A stretch of DNA of 64,000 nt from an uncultured Clostridia bacterium. GTDB taxonomy: Bacteria; Bacillota; Clostridia; Peptostreptococcales; Anaerovoracaceae. Under the pieces are notes generated by a model that had not been told where the DNA came from, did not search any database, and saw only the letters and a program-made list of their open reading frames with translations. Shown here piece after piece: positions 10,312-19,363 of this stretch. Within the stretch, counting starts at the first letter, position 1. The number at the start of each line of letters is the position of its first letter. The stretch lies in contig CAKQWJ010000010.1 of assembly GCA_934278925.1 (NCBI GenBank), positions 1 to 64,000 of the forward strand, in the 5' to 3' direction. The position numbers were made by a program, and so were the translations under genes.

Positions 10312-11424
10312 TCAATCGCTGAGATCCGCGTCCATTCGAATCCGCAATTTCAAGTCCGGCATCCATTGAAGGACTTTTCGGCGAACCTGTTCCATCGTTT
10401 CCAGTCGGTCCGGAGAATCGAAGCTGACCACCACGTCAAAGCTCATGCGCCGGCTTTCGGGATCAAAGAAGAAACCGTGGAGCTGCATCACGTGTTCCAC
10501 GCTCATGGCCAGGTTCGTTACCTTCTTCTGAACCATCGCCAAATCCGCATCGGTGGTGTTGATGGCATAGATTCCGATTCCCATCAGGATGACCCCGGTC
10601 TTCTCGTACACATCATCGGCAATATCCCGCTGAAGCCGGTCGATTTCCACGGCGGTCATGGTATCCGGGATGGCGATGTGCACCGATCCCTGGTACTGAT
10701 CCGGTCCGTAGGCGTGAAGAATCAAGTCGTAAGCGCCGGTCACGTGAGGATGCATGCAGATGATGCTTTTCACTTGCCGTGCCAATGGTTTCTCTACCCG
10801 TTCTCCCAGGATATCGCTGATGGTTTCTCGCAGCATATCGATTCCCGCTTTGATGATTACCAGGGAAATGATGGCCGCCAGCCAGGCTTCCACCTGAAGG
10901 CCGAACCCCAGGTACAGACCGGCCGCCGCCAGGGTGGTAACGGAAATCACCGCATCCAGAAGGGCGTCGGCGCCGGAATTGATGAGGGATTCCGAATTTG
11001 CTTTTACCCCCTGCTTCTTCACCCAAAGACCCAGAACGATCTTGGTCACCACCGCTACCGCCACGATCAGCAGGGTAACGCCGGTATAGTTCGGCGTTTT
11101 GGGATGGAGGATTTTCGTTACGGACTCCACCAAAGCCGAAATGCCCGCATAGAGAATAATCAGGGCAATCACGCTGGCGCTGAGGTATTCCACCCGTCCG
11201 TGCCCCAGGGGATGCTCCCGGTCCGCCGGTTTGGAGGCCAGCCGGGTGCCCACGATGGTAATCAATGAGGACATGGCATCGCTCAGGTTGTTCAGCGCGT
11301 CCATGGTGATGGCCACGGAATGGGACACCATCCCCACAAAAGCCTTAAAGCCCGCCAGCAGCAGGTTGGTAACGATGCCCACCACGCTGGCCCGCACGAT
11401 GACCTGATTTCGATTTTTTTCCAT
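10312..11424 (-). CDS. Cation diffusion facilitator family metal transporter
   Basis: 370 residues. The membrane half (about 12-205) shows the CDF pattern, including D-A-L-N-N-L-S-D-A in the second helix and the S-G-A-D-A-L-L-D-A motif in the fifth, whose acidic residues form the metal site. The C-terminal cytoplasmic domain (about 210-300) matches the ferredoxin-like CDF dimerisation domain. A further extension of about 70 residues is typical of the longer Gram-positive members. It should export a divalent metal such as Zn, Mn or Fe in exchange for protons; the metal cannot be assigned. It starts 22 bp after the NhaC gene and is probably co-transcribed with it. Confidence 0.92.
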   Translation of the reverse strand: MEKNRNQVIVRASVVGIVTNLLLAGFKAFVGMVSHSVAITMDALNNLSDAMSSLITIVGTRLASKPADREHPLGHGRVEYLSASVIALIILYAGISALVESVTKILHPKTPNYTGVTLLIVAVAVVTKIVLGLWVKKQGVKANSESLINSGADALLDAVISVTTLAAAGLYLGFGLQVEAWLAAIISLVIIKAGIDMLRETISDILGERVEKPLARQVKSIICMHPHVTGAYDLILHAYGPDQYQGSVHIAIPDTMTAVEIDRLQRDIADDVYEKTGVILMGIGIYAINTTDADLAMVQKKVTNLAMSVEHVMQLHGFFFDPESRRMSFDVVVSFDSPDRLETMEQVRRKVLQWMPDLKLRIRMDADLSD

Positions 11425-11446
11425 TCAAACTCATCTCCTTCTGCAG

Positions 11447-12808
11447 CTATCGAATGACGGTATGGTTCTCCCAATCCCATTCGCCGGAGAGGGTCAGCTT
11501 CTCGTAGCTCGGAATCAGGAAGGAAAGCACGGTAAAAAGTCCCAGCAGGAACAGGTACCACAGCAGCGGAATGATATCCAGCGGGCTCACCCGTCCCTTG
11601 GTCAGGGATGCCACCAGCAGGAACTGGGCACCGTACGGAATCATGCCCTGGAAGATGCAGGTGAACGCATCCAGGATGGACGCGGTTTTTCTCGGATCGA
11701 TTTTATACTTTTCACTGATGGATCTGGCCATATTTCCGTCCACGATGATGGCTACCGTGTTGTTGGCCGTCGCCATATCCGTCACTCCCGCCAGCACGCA
11801 CAGCGCCGCCTGAGCGGATTTCTTTCCCTTGCAAATTCCGCTGAGCTTCTCGATCATCCACTGAAGCCCGCCGTACTTCGCCGTGAGCTCCGCCACGCCG
11901 CCGCCGAACATGGACAGCAGGAACACTTCGATCATGCTCTTGTAGCCTTCCCACACGTTGGTGGCAAAAGTAATCACGGTCAGGTCGCCGCAGGCAATTC
12001 CGATGATGCCGGCGGATGCGATACCGAAGAGCAGCACCAGGAATACGTTGATTCCCATCAGCGCCAGCACCAGTACCAGCATGTACGGAACCACTTTAAT
12101 CATCTCATAGTTTCCGGCTTGAATTGCCACCGCATGTTCCGGACGGCCGAATGCCACCAGCAGCACCAGCGCGATGATGGCCGCCGGGAGGGCGCACCAG
12201 AAGTTGGTGCGGAACTTATCCTTCAGCTCCACGCCCTGGGTCCGGGTGGCGGCGATGGTGGTGTCCGAAATCATGGACAGGTTATCGCCGAACATCGCGC
12301 CGGACATGCAGGCTGCCATCACCAAAGGCATGCTCAAGCCCGCTTTATCCACAACGCCCACGGCAATCGGCACAATAGCGCCCACGGTTCCCATGGAGGT
12401 TCCCGTCGCCGTCGCCATAAAAGCAGAAATCACGAAGATGCCCGCGGTGAGCAGGTGTGCCGGAATAATCGACACGCCCAGATTTACCGTGGATTCGATG
12501 CCTCCCATCGCACCGGCCACTGCGGAGAATCCGCCGGCCAGCAGGTAGATCATCAGCATGGTCACCACGTCTTCGCTGGCAGCGCCCTTGGCGAAGGTCG
12601 CAAAATTCTCGTTAATGCCCGCCTTTCTGAACATGACAAATGCGGCAATCACCGCAATGGACATGGCCACCACCGACGGGAACTGGTAGAATGCCATCTC
12701 CACCCCCCGCATCTGCAGGATGATTCCGGCACCCATATAAATCACTATGAACAACAGGAACGGTATCAATGCCAATCCGTTGCTTTTCGTCTCTTCTAAC
12801 TGTTTCAT
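11447..12808 (-). CDS. NhaC-family Na+/H+ antiporter
   Basis: 453 residues with about eleven to twelve predicted membrane helices. The conserved stretch with T-G-T-S-M-G-T-V-G-A and the M-F-G-D-N-L-S motif mark the NhaC group of the ion-transporter superfamily. The family exchanges cytoplasmic sodium for protons, or swaps organic acids such as malate and lactate in MleN-like members. I start at ATG 12808 because AAGGA lies 8 nt upstream; the longer TTG start would include this site. It is the first gene of a two-gene unit with the CDF transporter and has a clear promoter. The exact substrate is not predictable. Confidence 0.88.
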   Translation of the reverse strand: MKQLEETKSNGLALIPFLLFIVIYMGAGIILQMRGVEMAFYQFPSVVAMSIAVIAAFVMFRKAGINENFATFAKGAASEDVVTMLMIYLLAGGFSAVAGAMGGIESTVNLGVSIIPAHLLTAGIFVISAFMATATGTSMGTVGAIVPIAVGVVDKAGLSMPLVMAACMSGAMFGDNLSMISDTTIAATRTQGVELKDKFRTNFWCALPAAIIALVLLVAFGRPEHAVAIQAGNYEMIKVVPYMLVLVLALMGINVFLVLLFGIASAGIIGIACGDLTVITFATNVWEGYKSMIEVFLLSMFGGGVAELTAKYGGLQWMIEKLSGICKGKKSAQAALCVLAGVTDMATANNTVAIIVDGNMARSISEKYKIDPRKTASILDAFTCIFQGMIPYGAQFLLVASLTKGRVSPLDIIPLLWYLFLLGLFTVLSFLIPSYEKLTLSGEWDWENHTVIR

Positions 12809-12860
12809 TTTCTGTGTCCTTTCCAATTAACCAAAACGGTATTGATTCGTAATCTTTTCT

Positions 12861-12889
12861 ATTATATCTTTTTACGAATTGTACTGCAA
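12861..12889 (-). promoter_or_regulatory. Promoter of the nhaC-CDF unit with overlapping inverted repeat
   Basis: TTGCAG and a perfect TATAAT on the minus strand are 17 bp apart. An inverted repeat GAATTG-5-CAATTC (12876-12892) covers the -35, and ACGAATT occurs on both sides, so a repressor site is plausible. Confidence 0.7.
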
Positions 12890-12909
12890 TTCATACACGA
12901 ATTTTTTGT

Positions 12910-12944
12910 AAAAAAAAGTGCCGGAAGTCTTCCTCTTCCGACAC
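12910..12944 (-). terminator. Intrinsic terminator of the nitroreductase gene
   Basis: On the minus strand GTGTCGGAAG pairs with CTTCCGGCAC (one G-U) and is followed by eight T. It lies 8 bp past the stop codon. Confidence 0.85.
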
Positions 12945-12951
12945 AAAGTTC

Positions 12952-13479
12952 TTAGTATCTGCCCAGCGTGTCCACGAAGTGAATCTTCTTGCGGAAACGT
13001 TCGTCGGCTTTCTTTTTCTTTTTGCCCGACTTGTCCTCGTCTGCATCCTGCTCCGGATAGCCCAGAGTCAGAATGCCCATCGGCATGAACTCCGAAGAAA
13101 TGCTCATGGCTTCCGCCACCTTCTTCTGCTGCGCCTCATCGCCCATCACATTCACCCAAGTGCCGGCCAGACCGATTTCTTCCATAATTACCAGCATGTT
13201 TCCGATAGCGCGGCTTCTCTCCACATCCTCCTGGGTCGGCGCTTCCTTGGCCGGCGCATATACCGGAACGATTACGGCCGGTGCCGCCTTTACTCCGGCA
13301 GCGTTCTCACCGGATTCCGCCAGCTCGCCAATTGCCTCCTTGGACTTGGAAACGTAATAATTCCAGCCCTTCTCGTCCTCCAGGTGGGAGGCCATCGCGG
13401 CCTTGATCACCTTTACCAGGGTGCCGTTGGCAACCGGTGTCTGCTTGTATGTAATTCCTGCATTCTTTGCGATTTCCAT
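12952..13479 (-). CDS. Nitroreductase-fold protein, reduced at the N-terminus
   Basis: 175 residues. The middle and C-terminal parts match the nitroreductase fold: a region with A-P-A-V-I-V-P-V-Y, then a helix R-A-I-G-N-M-L-V-I-M-E-E-I-G-L-A-G-T-W and G-I-L-T-L-G-Y-P. The usual N-terminal R-R-S-x-R-x-F flavin-phosphate segment is absent. An in-frame TAG directly before the ATG shows that nothing longer is encoded. A Lys-rich tail ends in F-V-D-T-L-G-R-Y. The protein may bind FMN weakly or have lost redox function. AGGAGG stands 10 nt upstream. It is a single gene with its own terminator. Confidence 0.72.
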   Translation of the reverse strand: MEIAKNAGITYKQTPVANGTLVKVIKAAMASHLEDEKGWNYYVSKSKEAIGELAESGENAAGVKAAPAVIVPVYAPAKEAPTQEDVERSRAIGNMLVIMEEIGLAGTWVNVMGDEAQQKKVAEAMSISSEFMPMGILTLGYPEQDADEDKSGKKKKKADERFRKKIHFVDTLGRY

Positions 13480-13550
13480 CTACAATACTCCTCCTGCAAA
13501 ATAACCATTAGTTTTTTCTATAAATACTCCGTCGGTTATTATACACCGCT

Positions 13551-13573
13551 GAAACCCTTTAATAAAGGGCTTT
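13551..13573 (-). terminator. Possible weak terminator of the DUF1836 gene
   Basis: AAGCCCTTT-att-AAAGGGTTT on the minus strand forms a short hairpin with only three following T. It sits about 25 bp beyond the stop. Confidence 0.35.
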
Positions 13574-13597
13574 TCAGGCTTTTTTGCCGTTTATTTT

Positions 13598-14155
13598 TTA
13601 ACTATTCGGGCCTGCGGGTTCCTTGATTGCGTCGAAATACAGATTCAGATACATTTTATATGCGATGGCGGAGGCGGTGTAGTCCACCACATTCAGCGCT
13701 TCCTCGCTGACGTCCCGGGGAATTTCTTCCGGATTCCAAGGGATTGGGTCTTTCCCAAAGGATGTGAGGGCGTGCTCCAGGCTTCTCCGGAAATATTCGT
13801 ATCCCGTCTCCACATTGCTGTTCCGGCGGCGGATTTCAAAGGCTTTCCGGATATTGTCCATGGACAGCACGGTCTTTGCCACGGCCACGAACAGCAGGGC
13901 CACAATCTGATCCCGGGAGTAGGCTTTCTTCTCCGGACGGGTCACCACTTTCAGTTTCACGTAATTGCTGATCATGGACGGGGTGACGCTCATATCCGGA
14001 AAGGACTCCAGTGCGGTATTGATGAACCGGGTCACCTGCTCCAGATACAGTCCCACGTCCGGAATTTCCTTGTATGCCGGCAAATGCATGGAATCCAGTG
14101 TGTGCCGGATGTCCGCCTGAATGTTTTTATTCTTTTCGTTTTCTTTCTGAGTCAT
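13598..14155 (-). CDS. DUF1836 family protein, probable DNA-binding regulator
   Basis: 185 residues. The central region (Y-L-E-Q-V-T-R-F-I-N, then S-M-I-S-N-Y-V-K-L-K and Y-S-R-D-Q-I-V-A-L-L) matches DUF1836, a Firmicutes family with a predicted MerR-like helix-turn-helix. The I-S-N-Y-V-K segment is the likely recognition helix region. I choose ATG 14155 because AGGAG lies 6 nt upstream; the longer open frame would begin at -60 bases inside the promoter. It is divergent from hlyIII, and the shared spacer carries several palindromes. That layout suggests it represses both itself and hlyIII; this is inference. No catalytic motif is visible. Confidence 0.75.
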   Translation of the reverse strand: MTQKENEKNKNIQADIRHTLDSMHLPAYKEIPDVGLYLEQVTRFINTALESFPDMSVTPSMISNYVKLKVVTRPEKKAYSRDQIVALLFVAVAKTVLSMDNIRKAFEIRRRNSNVETGYEYFRRSLEHALTSFGKDPIPWNPEEIPRDVSEEALNVVDYTASAIAYKMYLNLYFDAIKEPAGPNS

Positions 14156-14171
14156 TGTTTTCTCCTGTTTC

Positions 14172-14186
14172 GAATACCTGGTATTC
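14172..14186. promoter_or_regulatory. 15-bp palindrome in the DUF1836 leader
   Basis: GAATACC-T-GGTATTC is a perfect palindrome between the -10 box and the ribosome site of the DUF1836 gene, a classic position for autorepression. Confidence 0.5.
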
Positions 14187-14215
14187 ATTGTATAGCAAAT
14201 ATCAATAACCGTCAA
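14187..14215 (-). promoter_or_regulatory. Promoter of the DUF1836 gene
   Basis: TTGACG and TACAAT on the minus strand, 17 bp apart. The spacer contains GGTTATTGATA, which resembles the half-site GGTTAT found in the hlyIII operator. Confidence 0.7.
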
Positions 14216-14233
14216 TAATATTTACAATATCCC

Positions 14234-14262
14234 TTGACAAGTTATTGAATAACCGCTAATAT
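14234..14262 (+). promoter_or_regulatory. Near-consensus promoter of hlyIII
   Basis: A perfect TTGACA -35 and TAATAT -10 are 17 bp apart. The spacer holds the perfect 13-bp palindrome GTTATTGAATAAC (14241-14253). A promoter this strong usually needs repression. Confidence 0.85.
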
Positions 14263-14286
14263 ATGGTTATCGAATAACCGATAACC
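14241..14286. promoter_or_regulatory. Operator palindromes GTTATTGAATAAC and GGTTATCGAATAACC
   Basis: Three overlapping palindromes are visible: 14241-14253, 14265-14279 (GGTTAT-CGA-ATAACC) and 14265-14286 (GGTTATCG ... CGATAACC). They cover the hlyIII -10 and start site. The adjacent DUF1836 protein is the obvious candidate ligand. Confidence 0.6.
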
Positions 14287-14308
14287 AGGAGTTGATTATA
14301 CTGTTCGT

Positions 14309-14352
14309 GGATTCGATTTCACGCTCGAATCCGAACCGAGCGTTTTTTTTTT
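14309..14352 (+). terminator. Attenuator-like leader of hlyIII
   Basis: A terminator stem CGCTCG/CGAGCG (14322-14327 with 14337-14342) is followed by ten T, yet it precedes the gene. A competing stem GGATTCGA/TCGAATCC (14309-14316 with 14325-14332) uses part of the same bases. The two folds exclude each other, as in transcription attenuators. AGGAGG (14355-14360) follows at once. Confidence 0.6.
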
Positions 14353-14367
14353 ACAGGAGGTATCTCA

Positions 14368-15096
14368 ATGCAGAAATTATCTTATTCCACCAATATCGTT
14401 CCCGGCGGCACCGAGACATCGAAAGACCGCCCGGTATTCCGCGCCAAAGATCCCATCAGTTCGCTGACTCATTTTATCGGATGCCTGATGGCCATCGTCG
14501 CTACCCCGCTCCTCCTGATTCACGGAGCTTTCGCCGGTGCACCCCTTCGGGCACTGATTTCCATGGGGGTTTTCATGCTGAGCATGATCCTGCTGTACGG
14601 CGCCAGCGCATCCTATCACGCATTTAATCTGGATGAAGTTCGGAACCATCGGCTGAAATGCCTGGATCACATGAGCATTTTCGTGCTGATTGCCGGCTCC
14701 TACACACCGGTGTGCCTGATTGCCATTCCGGGAAAGGCCGGGACCCGGCTCCTCATCGCAGTGTGGATTGTGGCCGCACTGGGAATGCTGTTCAAATTCT
14801 TCTGGGTGACCTGTCCGAAATGGGTCTCTTCCGTGATGTATATCGGAATGGGCTGGCTCTGCGTTTCCGTCCTGCCCATGATTTATGCCAACCTTTCTTC
14901 CGCCGGATTCCTCTGGCTTCTGGCGGGAGGATTGTTTTACACCGTCGGCGGAGTGATCTACGCCCTCAAGCTGAAAATCATTCCGGCAAACAATATCGGC
15001 TTCGGCAACCATGAGTTGTTTCACCTCTTCGTCATGGCGGGAAGCTTTTGCCACTACATGCTGGCGTACCTATTGCTCTGCCCGATGGCGGTGTAA
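14368..15096 (+). CDS. hlyIII: Hemolysin III family membrane protein (PAQR/YqfA-like)
   Basis: 242 residues with seven membrane helices. The family marks are S-A-S-Y-H in helix 2, L-D-H-M-S-I-F just after it, and H-E-L-F-H-L-F-V-M-A-G-S-F-C-H at the C-terminus. These His, Asp and Ser residues form the presumed metal-hydrolase-like centre shared with eukaryotic adiponectin receptors. Despite the name, bacterial members are mostly linked to membrane-lipid homeostasis. AGGAGG is 7 nt before ATG. A near-consensus promoter, palindromic operators and a terminator-like leader indicate tight control, probably with the divergent DUF1836 protein. It is transcribed alone and ends in a good terminator. 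Confidence 0.9.
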   Translation: MQKLSYSTNIVPGGTETSKDRPVFRAKDPISSLTHFIGCLMAIVATPLLLIHGAFAGAPLRALISMGVFMLSMILLYGASASYHAFNLDEVRNHRLKCLDHMSIFVLIAGSYTPVCLIAIPGKAGTRLLIAVWIVAALGMLFKFFWVTCPKWVSSVMYIGMGWLCVSVLPMIYANLSSAGFLWLLAGGLFYTVGGVIYALKLKIIPANNIGFGNHELFHLFVMAGSFCHYMLAYLLLCPMAV

Positions 15097-15147
15097 TTAG
15101 AGAAAGGGCTCTTCGCTTTCACCTCGGAAATCATCACAAAACAATCT

Positions 15148-15194
15148 ACCTGCATCGGTCAAGCAAAAGACTGCTTTCCGTATGCAGGTTTTTT
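15148..15194 (+). terminator. Intrinsic terminator of hlyIII
   Basis: ACCTGCAT pairs with ATGCAGGT and six T follow. The arm sequence CCTGCATCGGTCAAGCA is almost the same as in the htrA terminator at 48591. Confidence 0.8.
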
Positions 15195-15202
15195 CATTGC
15201 CA

Positions 15203-15431
15203 ACGTGGTGCCCCGCGACGAAGAATCAAGGCTTTGACGGGGGTGAAGCACCACGTCCGCATCACCAAAGGCCCGCCGGACCCCGACGACGTGGTGCCCC
15301 GAGACGAAGAATCAGGGCTTTGGCGGGGGTGAAGCACCACGTCCGACCTGCCGAATGCCCGGCCGAGCCCGGCGACGTGGTGCCCCGCGACGAAGGATCA
15401 AGGCTTTGACGGGGATGAAGCACCACGTCCC
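15203..15431. repeat. Array 1 of 86-bp hairpin repeats (three copies, family F1)
   Basis: ACGTGGTGCCCCG begins at 15203, 15289 and 15375, an exact 86-bp period. Each copy has arms GACGTGGTGC and GCACCACGTC around a 36-bp core containing CGAAGAATCAAGGC. The linkers between copies vary. It fills most of the 493-bp gap between the convergent hlyIII and eno genes. Short open frames across it are by-products of the repeat. Confidence 0.9.
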
Positions 15432-15452
15432 CGAGGGGAAAATGACTAAAAC

Positions 15453-15516
15453 AAAAAGACTTGATGTAAGAAACCGTTCCGGCCATTTGCCTTCCGTTTC
15501 TTTACACCAAGTCTTT
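15453..15516 (-). terminator. Terminator of eno, related to the hairpin repeats
   Basis: On the minus strand AAAGACTTGGTGTAAAGAAAC pairs, with one bulge, with GTTTCTTACATCAAGTCTTT and is followed by a T-rich run. Its left half (ACTTGGTG, AAAG, AAACGGAAG) is nearly the same as family F3 at 35.2-35.5 kb, so it appears to be a solitary relative of that repeat. Confidence 0.75.
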
Positions 15517-15589
15517 CATTCGTGCCCATTAAAATCGTACTATCTAACAGCTCTTTCTCAATTCTTCAGGGATTACCTCTATTCGCGAA

Positions 15590-16915
<1,326 letters not shown>

Positions 16916-16972
16916 TCATCGATTCCTTAGAATTTCACTTTTTCGGTCGGCGCCTCGAGACGCCTCAACAGC

Positions 16973-17001
16973 ATGATACCATTTTTTTGCGAAATATGCA
17001 A
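16973..17001 (-). promoter_or_regulatory. Promoter of eno
   Basis: TTGCAT and TATCAT on the minus strand with a 17-bp spacer, about 90 bp before the eno start. The leader holds a small GGCGCCTCGAGACGCC inverted repeat. The rest of the gap to 17185 is A+T-rich and holds a TATAAT at 17088-17093 for the divergent permease gene. Confidence 0.65.
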
Positions 17002-17185
17002 AAAAGCTTCTCTTATATTTTGGTAAAAAAAACTAATTTTCCCCCAACTTTTCCGGCAAGGCTATTTTATTCGCCACCAAAAAGTGGTATAATATATGAG
17101 TTTTCGCGGAAAAATAAAAATCGGTTGATGAATATTTTCTGCGAAAATGTGTTAGTGGTGATTGAATAGAAAGGTTTATTGGAAA

Positions 17186-18118
17186 ATGAGTGACAGCTTA
17201 ATCATTCTTGAGAAGCTCGTGCTTCTCTTTTGTTTTATTTTTGTGGGTTTTTTCTGCTTTCGAAAGGGATGGCTCACCAAGCAGGGAACGTCGGAAATCT
17301 CGAACCTCATCGTCAATGTTTTTAACCCATTGCTGATGATTTCCACCGCCCTCAGCGGATCCGGCTCCATTCCCAAAAATCTGATGGCGCAGAACCTGAT
17401 TCTCATGGCGCTGTTCTACGGACTGATGATTCTTCTGGGGCCGGTGGTGGCGAAACTCCTGCGGGTGCAGGGGAACGACCGGAAACTGGTGACCATCATG
17501 CTGGTTTTCGCCAATACGGCGTTCATGGGTATTCCGCTGGTGGAATCCCTTTACGGCTCGGAGGAGACATTCTACATCACGTTCTATGCGCTGGGGTTCA
17601 ACCTTCTCTTCTATACCTATGCCATTCAGGTGTTCAAGAGAATGTCCGGGGATACTTCCCCATTCCGGTTCAAAGATCTCATTAATCCGGGAATTATCTG
17701 TGTCCTGTTGGCAATGATTCTCGTACTCTTCCCGATCCACCTTCCGGGAATCACGGTAAAATGCATTACCTACGTGTCGGACACCTGCATCCCACTGTCC
17801 ATGATTATCACCGGATGTGCACTGGCTCAGATCAATCTTAAACGGGTTTTCACGGATGTTCGCTTGTACGTGTTCTCCCTGTTCCAGCTTCTGCTGATTC
17901 CGGCGGCGGCCGCGCTCATACTGCACCGCAGCGGCGGCATGGGTTTCGATTCCACTCTGGTGGGAATTTTCATCCTCCTCTACGGAATGCCCAACGGCAG
18001 CATGCCGGTCATTGCCTGCGAGAGCTACGATGTGGATGCGGATCTGTGCAGCCGGGGCTATGCACTGACCACCCTGCTGTCCCTGTTCACCATCCCATTC
18101 GTTACAATGTTTGTATAA
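17186..18118 (+). CDS. AEC-family (auxin efflux carrier type) permease
   Basis: 310 residues with about ten membrane helices in two five-helix halves, the AEC/BASS-like fold. The N-terminal half has F-N-P-L-L-M-I-S-T-A-L and the centre F-A-N-T-A-F-M-G-I-P-L, both typical of the family. The C-terminal half ends with G-M-P-N-G-S-M-P-V-I-A. Bacterial members carry organic acids such as malate or malonate; the substrate is unknown. I choose ATG 17186, with AAAGG about 11 nt upstream, over a TTG 24 bases earlier. A TATAAT at 17088 is the probable -10, but the -35 is poor. The gene stands alone and is followed by a strong terminator. Confidence 0.87.
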   Translation: MSDSLIILEKLVLLFCFIFVGFFCFRKGWLTKQGTSEISNLIVNVFNPLLMISTALSGSGSIPKNLMAQNLILMALFYGLMILLGPVVAKLLRVQGNDRKLVTIMLVFANTAFMGIPLVESLYGSEETFYITFYALGFNLLFYTYAIQVFKRMSGDTSPFRFKDLINPGIICVLLAMILVLFPIHLPGITVKCITYVSDTCIPLSMIITGCALAQINLKRVFTDVRLYVFSLFQLLLIPAAAALILHRSGGMGFDSTLVGIFILLYGMPNGSMPVIACESYDVDADLCSRGYALTTLLSLFTIPFVTMFV

Positions 18119-18153
18119 CAGGATGAGGATGTATTGAAATTATGAATAGATAA

Positions 18154-18193
18154 GAGCTGCCGTTTCGGGAAATCGACGGCAGCTCTTTTTTTT
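18154..18193 (+). terminator. Intrinsic terminator of the AEC permease gene
   Basis: GAGCTGCCGT and ACGGCAGCTC form a 10-bp perfect stem followed by eight T. Confidence 0.92.
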
Positions 18194-18268
18194 GGTGCTT
18201 TCGGAAGGGCCGGGCGCGCCCGTTTCGGGTGTGGAGCAGGGCCGCAGAATGCCCGGCCGGTTCGGGCG

Positions 18269-18410
18269 ACGTGGTGCCCCGCGACGAAAGATCAAGGCTT
18301 TGATGGGGGTGAAGCACCACGTCCGGTCCGCAGAACGCCCGGCCGGTTCGGGCGACGTGGTGCCCCGCGACGAAAAATCAAGGCTTTGGCGGGGGTGAAG
18401 CACCACGTCC
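18269..18410. repeat. Array 2 of 86-bp hairpin repeats (two copies, family F1)
   Basis: ACGTGGTGCCCCG begins at 18269 and 18355, again exactly 86 bp apart. Arms, core and the GCCCGGCCGG linker match array 1. A linker copy also precedes the first unit. Array 2 and array 3 together occupy most of the 1.3-kb gap between the AEC and NSS genes. Confidence 0.9.
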
Positions 18411-18434
18411 TACTAGTGCAAGTAAAGGAAGTAA

Positions 18435-18471
18435 GTGAAGCACGGAGACTCCGTAGCCCTCCGTGCTTCAC
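18435..18471. repeat. Long inverted repeat next to array 2
   Basis: GTGAAGCACGGAG pairs perfectly with CTCCGTGCTTCAC across an 11-nt loop. Only TTTCC follows, so terminator activity is uncertain. Confidence 0.5.
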
Positions 18472-18562
18472 TTTCCACCATTATCTTTCCAAAGAGAAAG
18501 AATTGACGACGAACTCGCCCGCCTCCCCCTGGCATTTCACTCTAATCCACCCGGCGGCCGCG

Positions 18563-18613
18563 AGGAAATTGACGACGGAACCTCTGCGAAGAGTGTTTCG
18601 TCGTCAATTTCTT
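18563..18613. repeat. Inverted repeat with GAAATTGACGACG arms
   Basis: GAAATTGACGACG near 18563 is matched by CGTCGTCAATTTC near 18600. A third copy (GAATTGACGACGAA) lies at about 18503. Function unknown. Confidence 0.45.
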
Positions 18614-18644
18614 CCGCTTTCCTGAAAGCAACATGAATTAGAGT

Positions 18645-19256
18645 CCCGCGCGGCCGGCGCCTTTGTTGGCGCCTTGCTCCCGGCAACGCCTTGTTTCTCC
18701 GTCCGGCCACGCCAACACGAGCCGGATTTTCCCGCACGGCCGGCGCCTTTGTTGGCGCCTTGCTCCCGGCAACGCCTTGTTTCTCCGTCCGGCCACGCCA
18801 ACACGAGCCGGTTTTTCCCGGGCGGCCGGCGCCCATGTTGGCGCCTTGCTCCCGGCAACGTCTTGTTTCTTCGTCCGGCCACGCCAACACGAGCCGGTTT
18901 TTCCCGCGCGGCCGGCGCCTTTGTTGGCGCCTTGCTCCCGGCAATGCCTTGTTTCTTCGTCCGGCCACGCCAACATGTCCAGGTTTTTCCCGGGCGGCCG
19001 GCGCCCTTGTTGGCGCCTTTCTCCCTGCAACGCCTTGTTTCTTCGTCCGGCCACGCCAACACGAGCCGGTTTTTCCCGCGCGGCCGGCGCCCTTGTTGGC
19101 GCCTTACTCCCGGCAATGCCTTGTTTCTTCGTCCGGCCACGCCAACAGGCCGCCCCGAATCCATTCCCGCGGCCGGCGCCCTTGTTGGCGCCTTGCTCCC
19201 GAGCACTGTTTGCGCCACCGGCCTCGGGAACAAAAAATCCTGCACCCGACCGGCAA
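18645..19256. repeat. Array 3 of 86-bp hairpin repeats (seven copies, family F2)
   Basis: CGGCCGGCGCC begins at 18651, 18737, 18823, 18909, 18995, 19081 and 19170: five intervals of 86 bp, then one of 89. Each unit has arms TGTTGGCG and CGCCAACA around a core with CCTTGTTTCTTCGTCCGG, whose reverse complement matches the F1 core. The last copy is degenerate. Overlapping open frames of 140-250 codons here encode only the repeat translated in several frames and are not genes. Confidence 0.93.
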
Positions 19257-19274
19257 TCTCCGCTTGACGATGAG

Positions 19275-19363
19275 AAAGAGCATGTTAGGCTGGGCCAGCC
19301 GGACTGACACGTACGGAAAATCCGCAGCGTGTCAGCCGGCGGCAACCTAACTGCATGCTCTTT
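19275..19363. repeat. Nested hairpin element beyond the NSS transporter gene
   Basis: AAAGAGCATG pairs with CATGCTCTTT, TTAGG with CCTAA, and inside these GCCGG-A-CTGACACG with CGTGTCAG-CCGGC around CGGA-TCCG. The fold is very stable. It may be the 3' end of the NSS transcript, although no clear U-tract is present. Confidence 0.5.
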
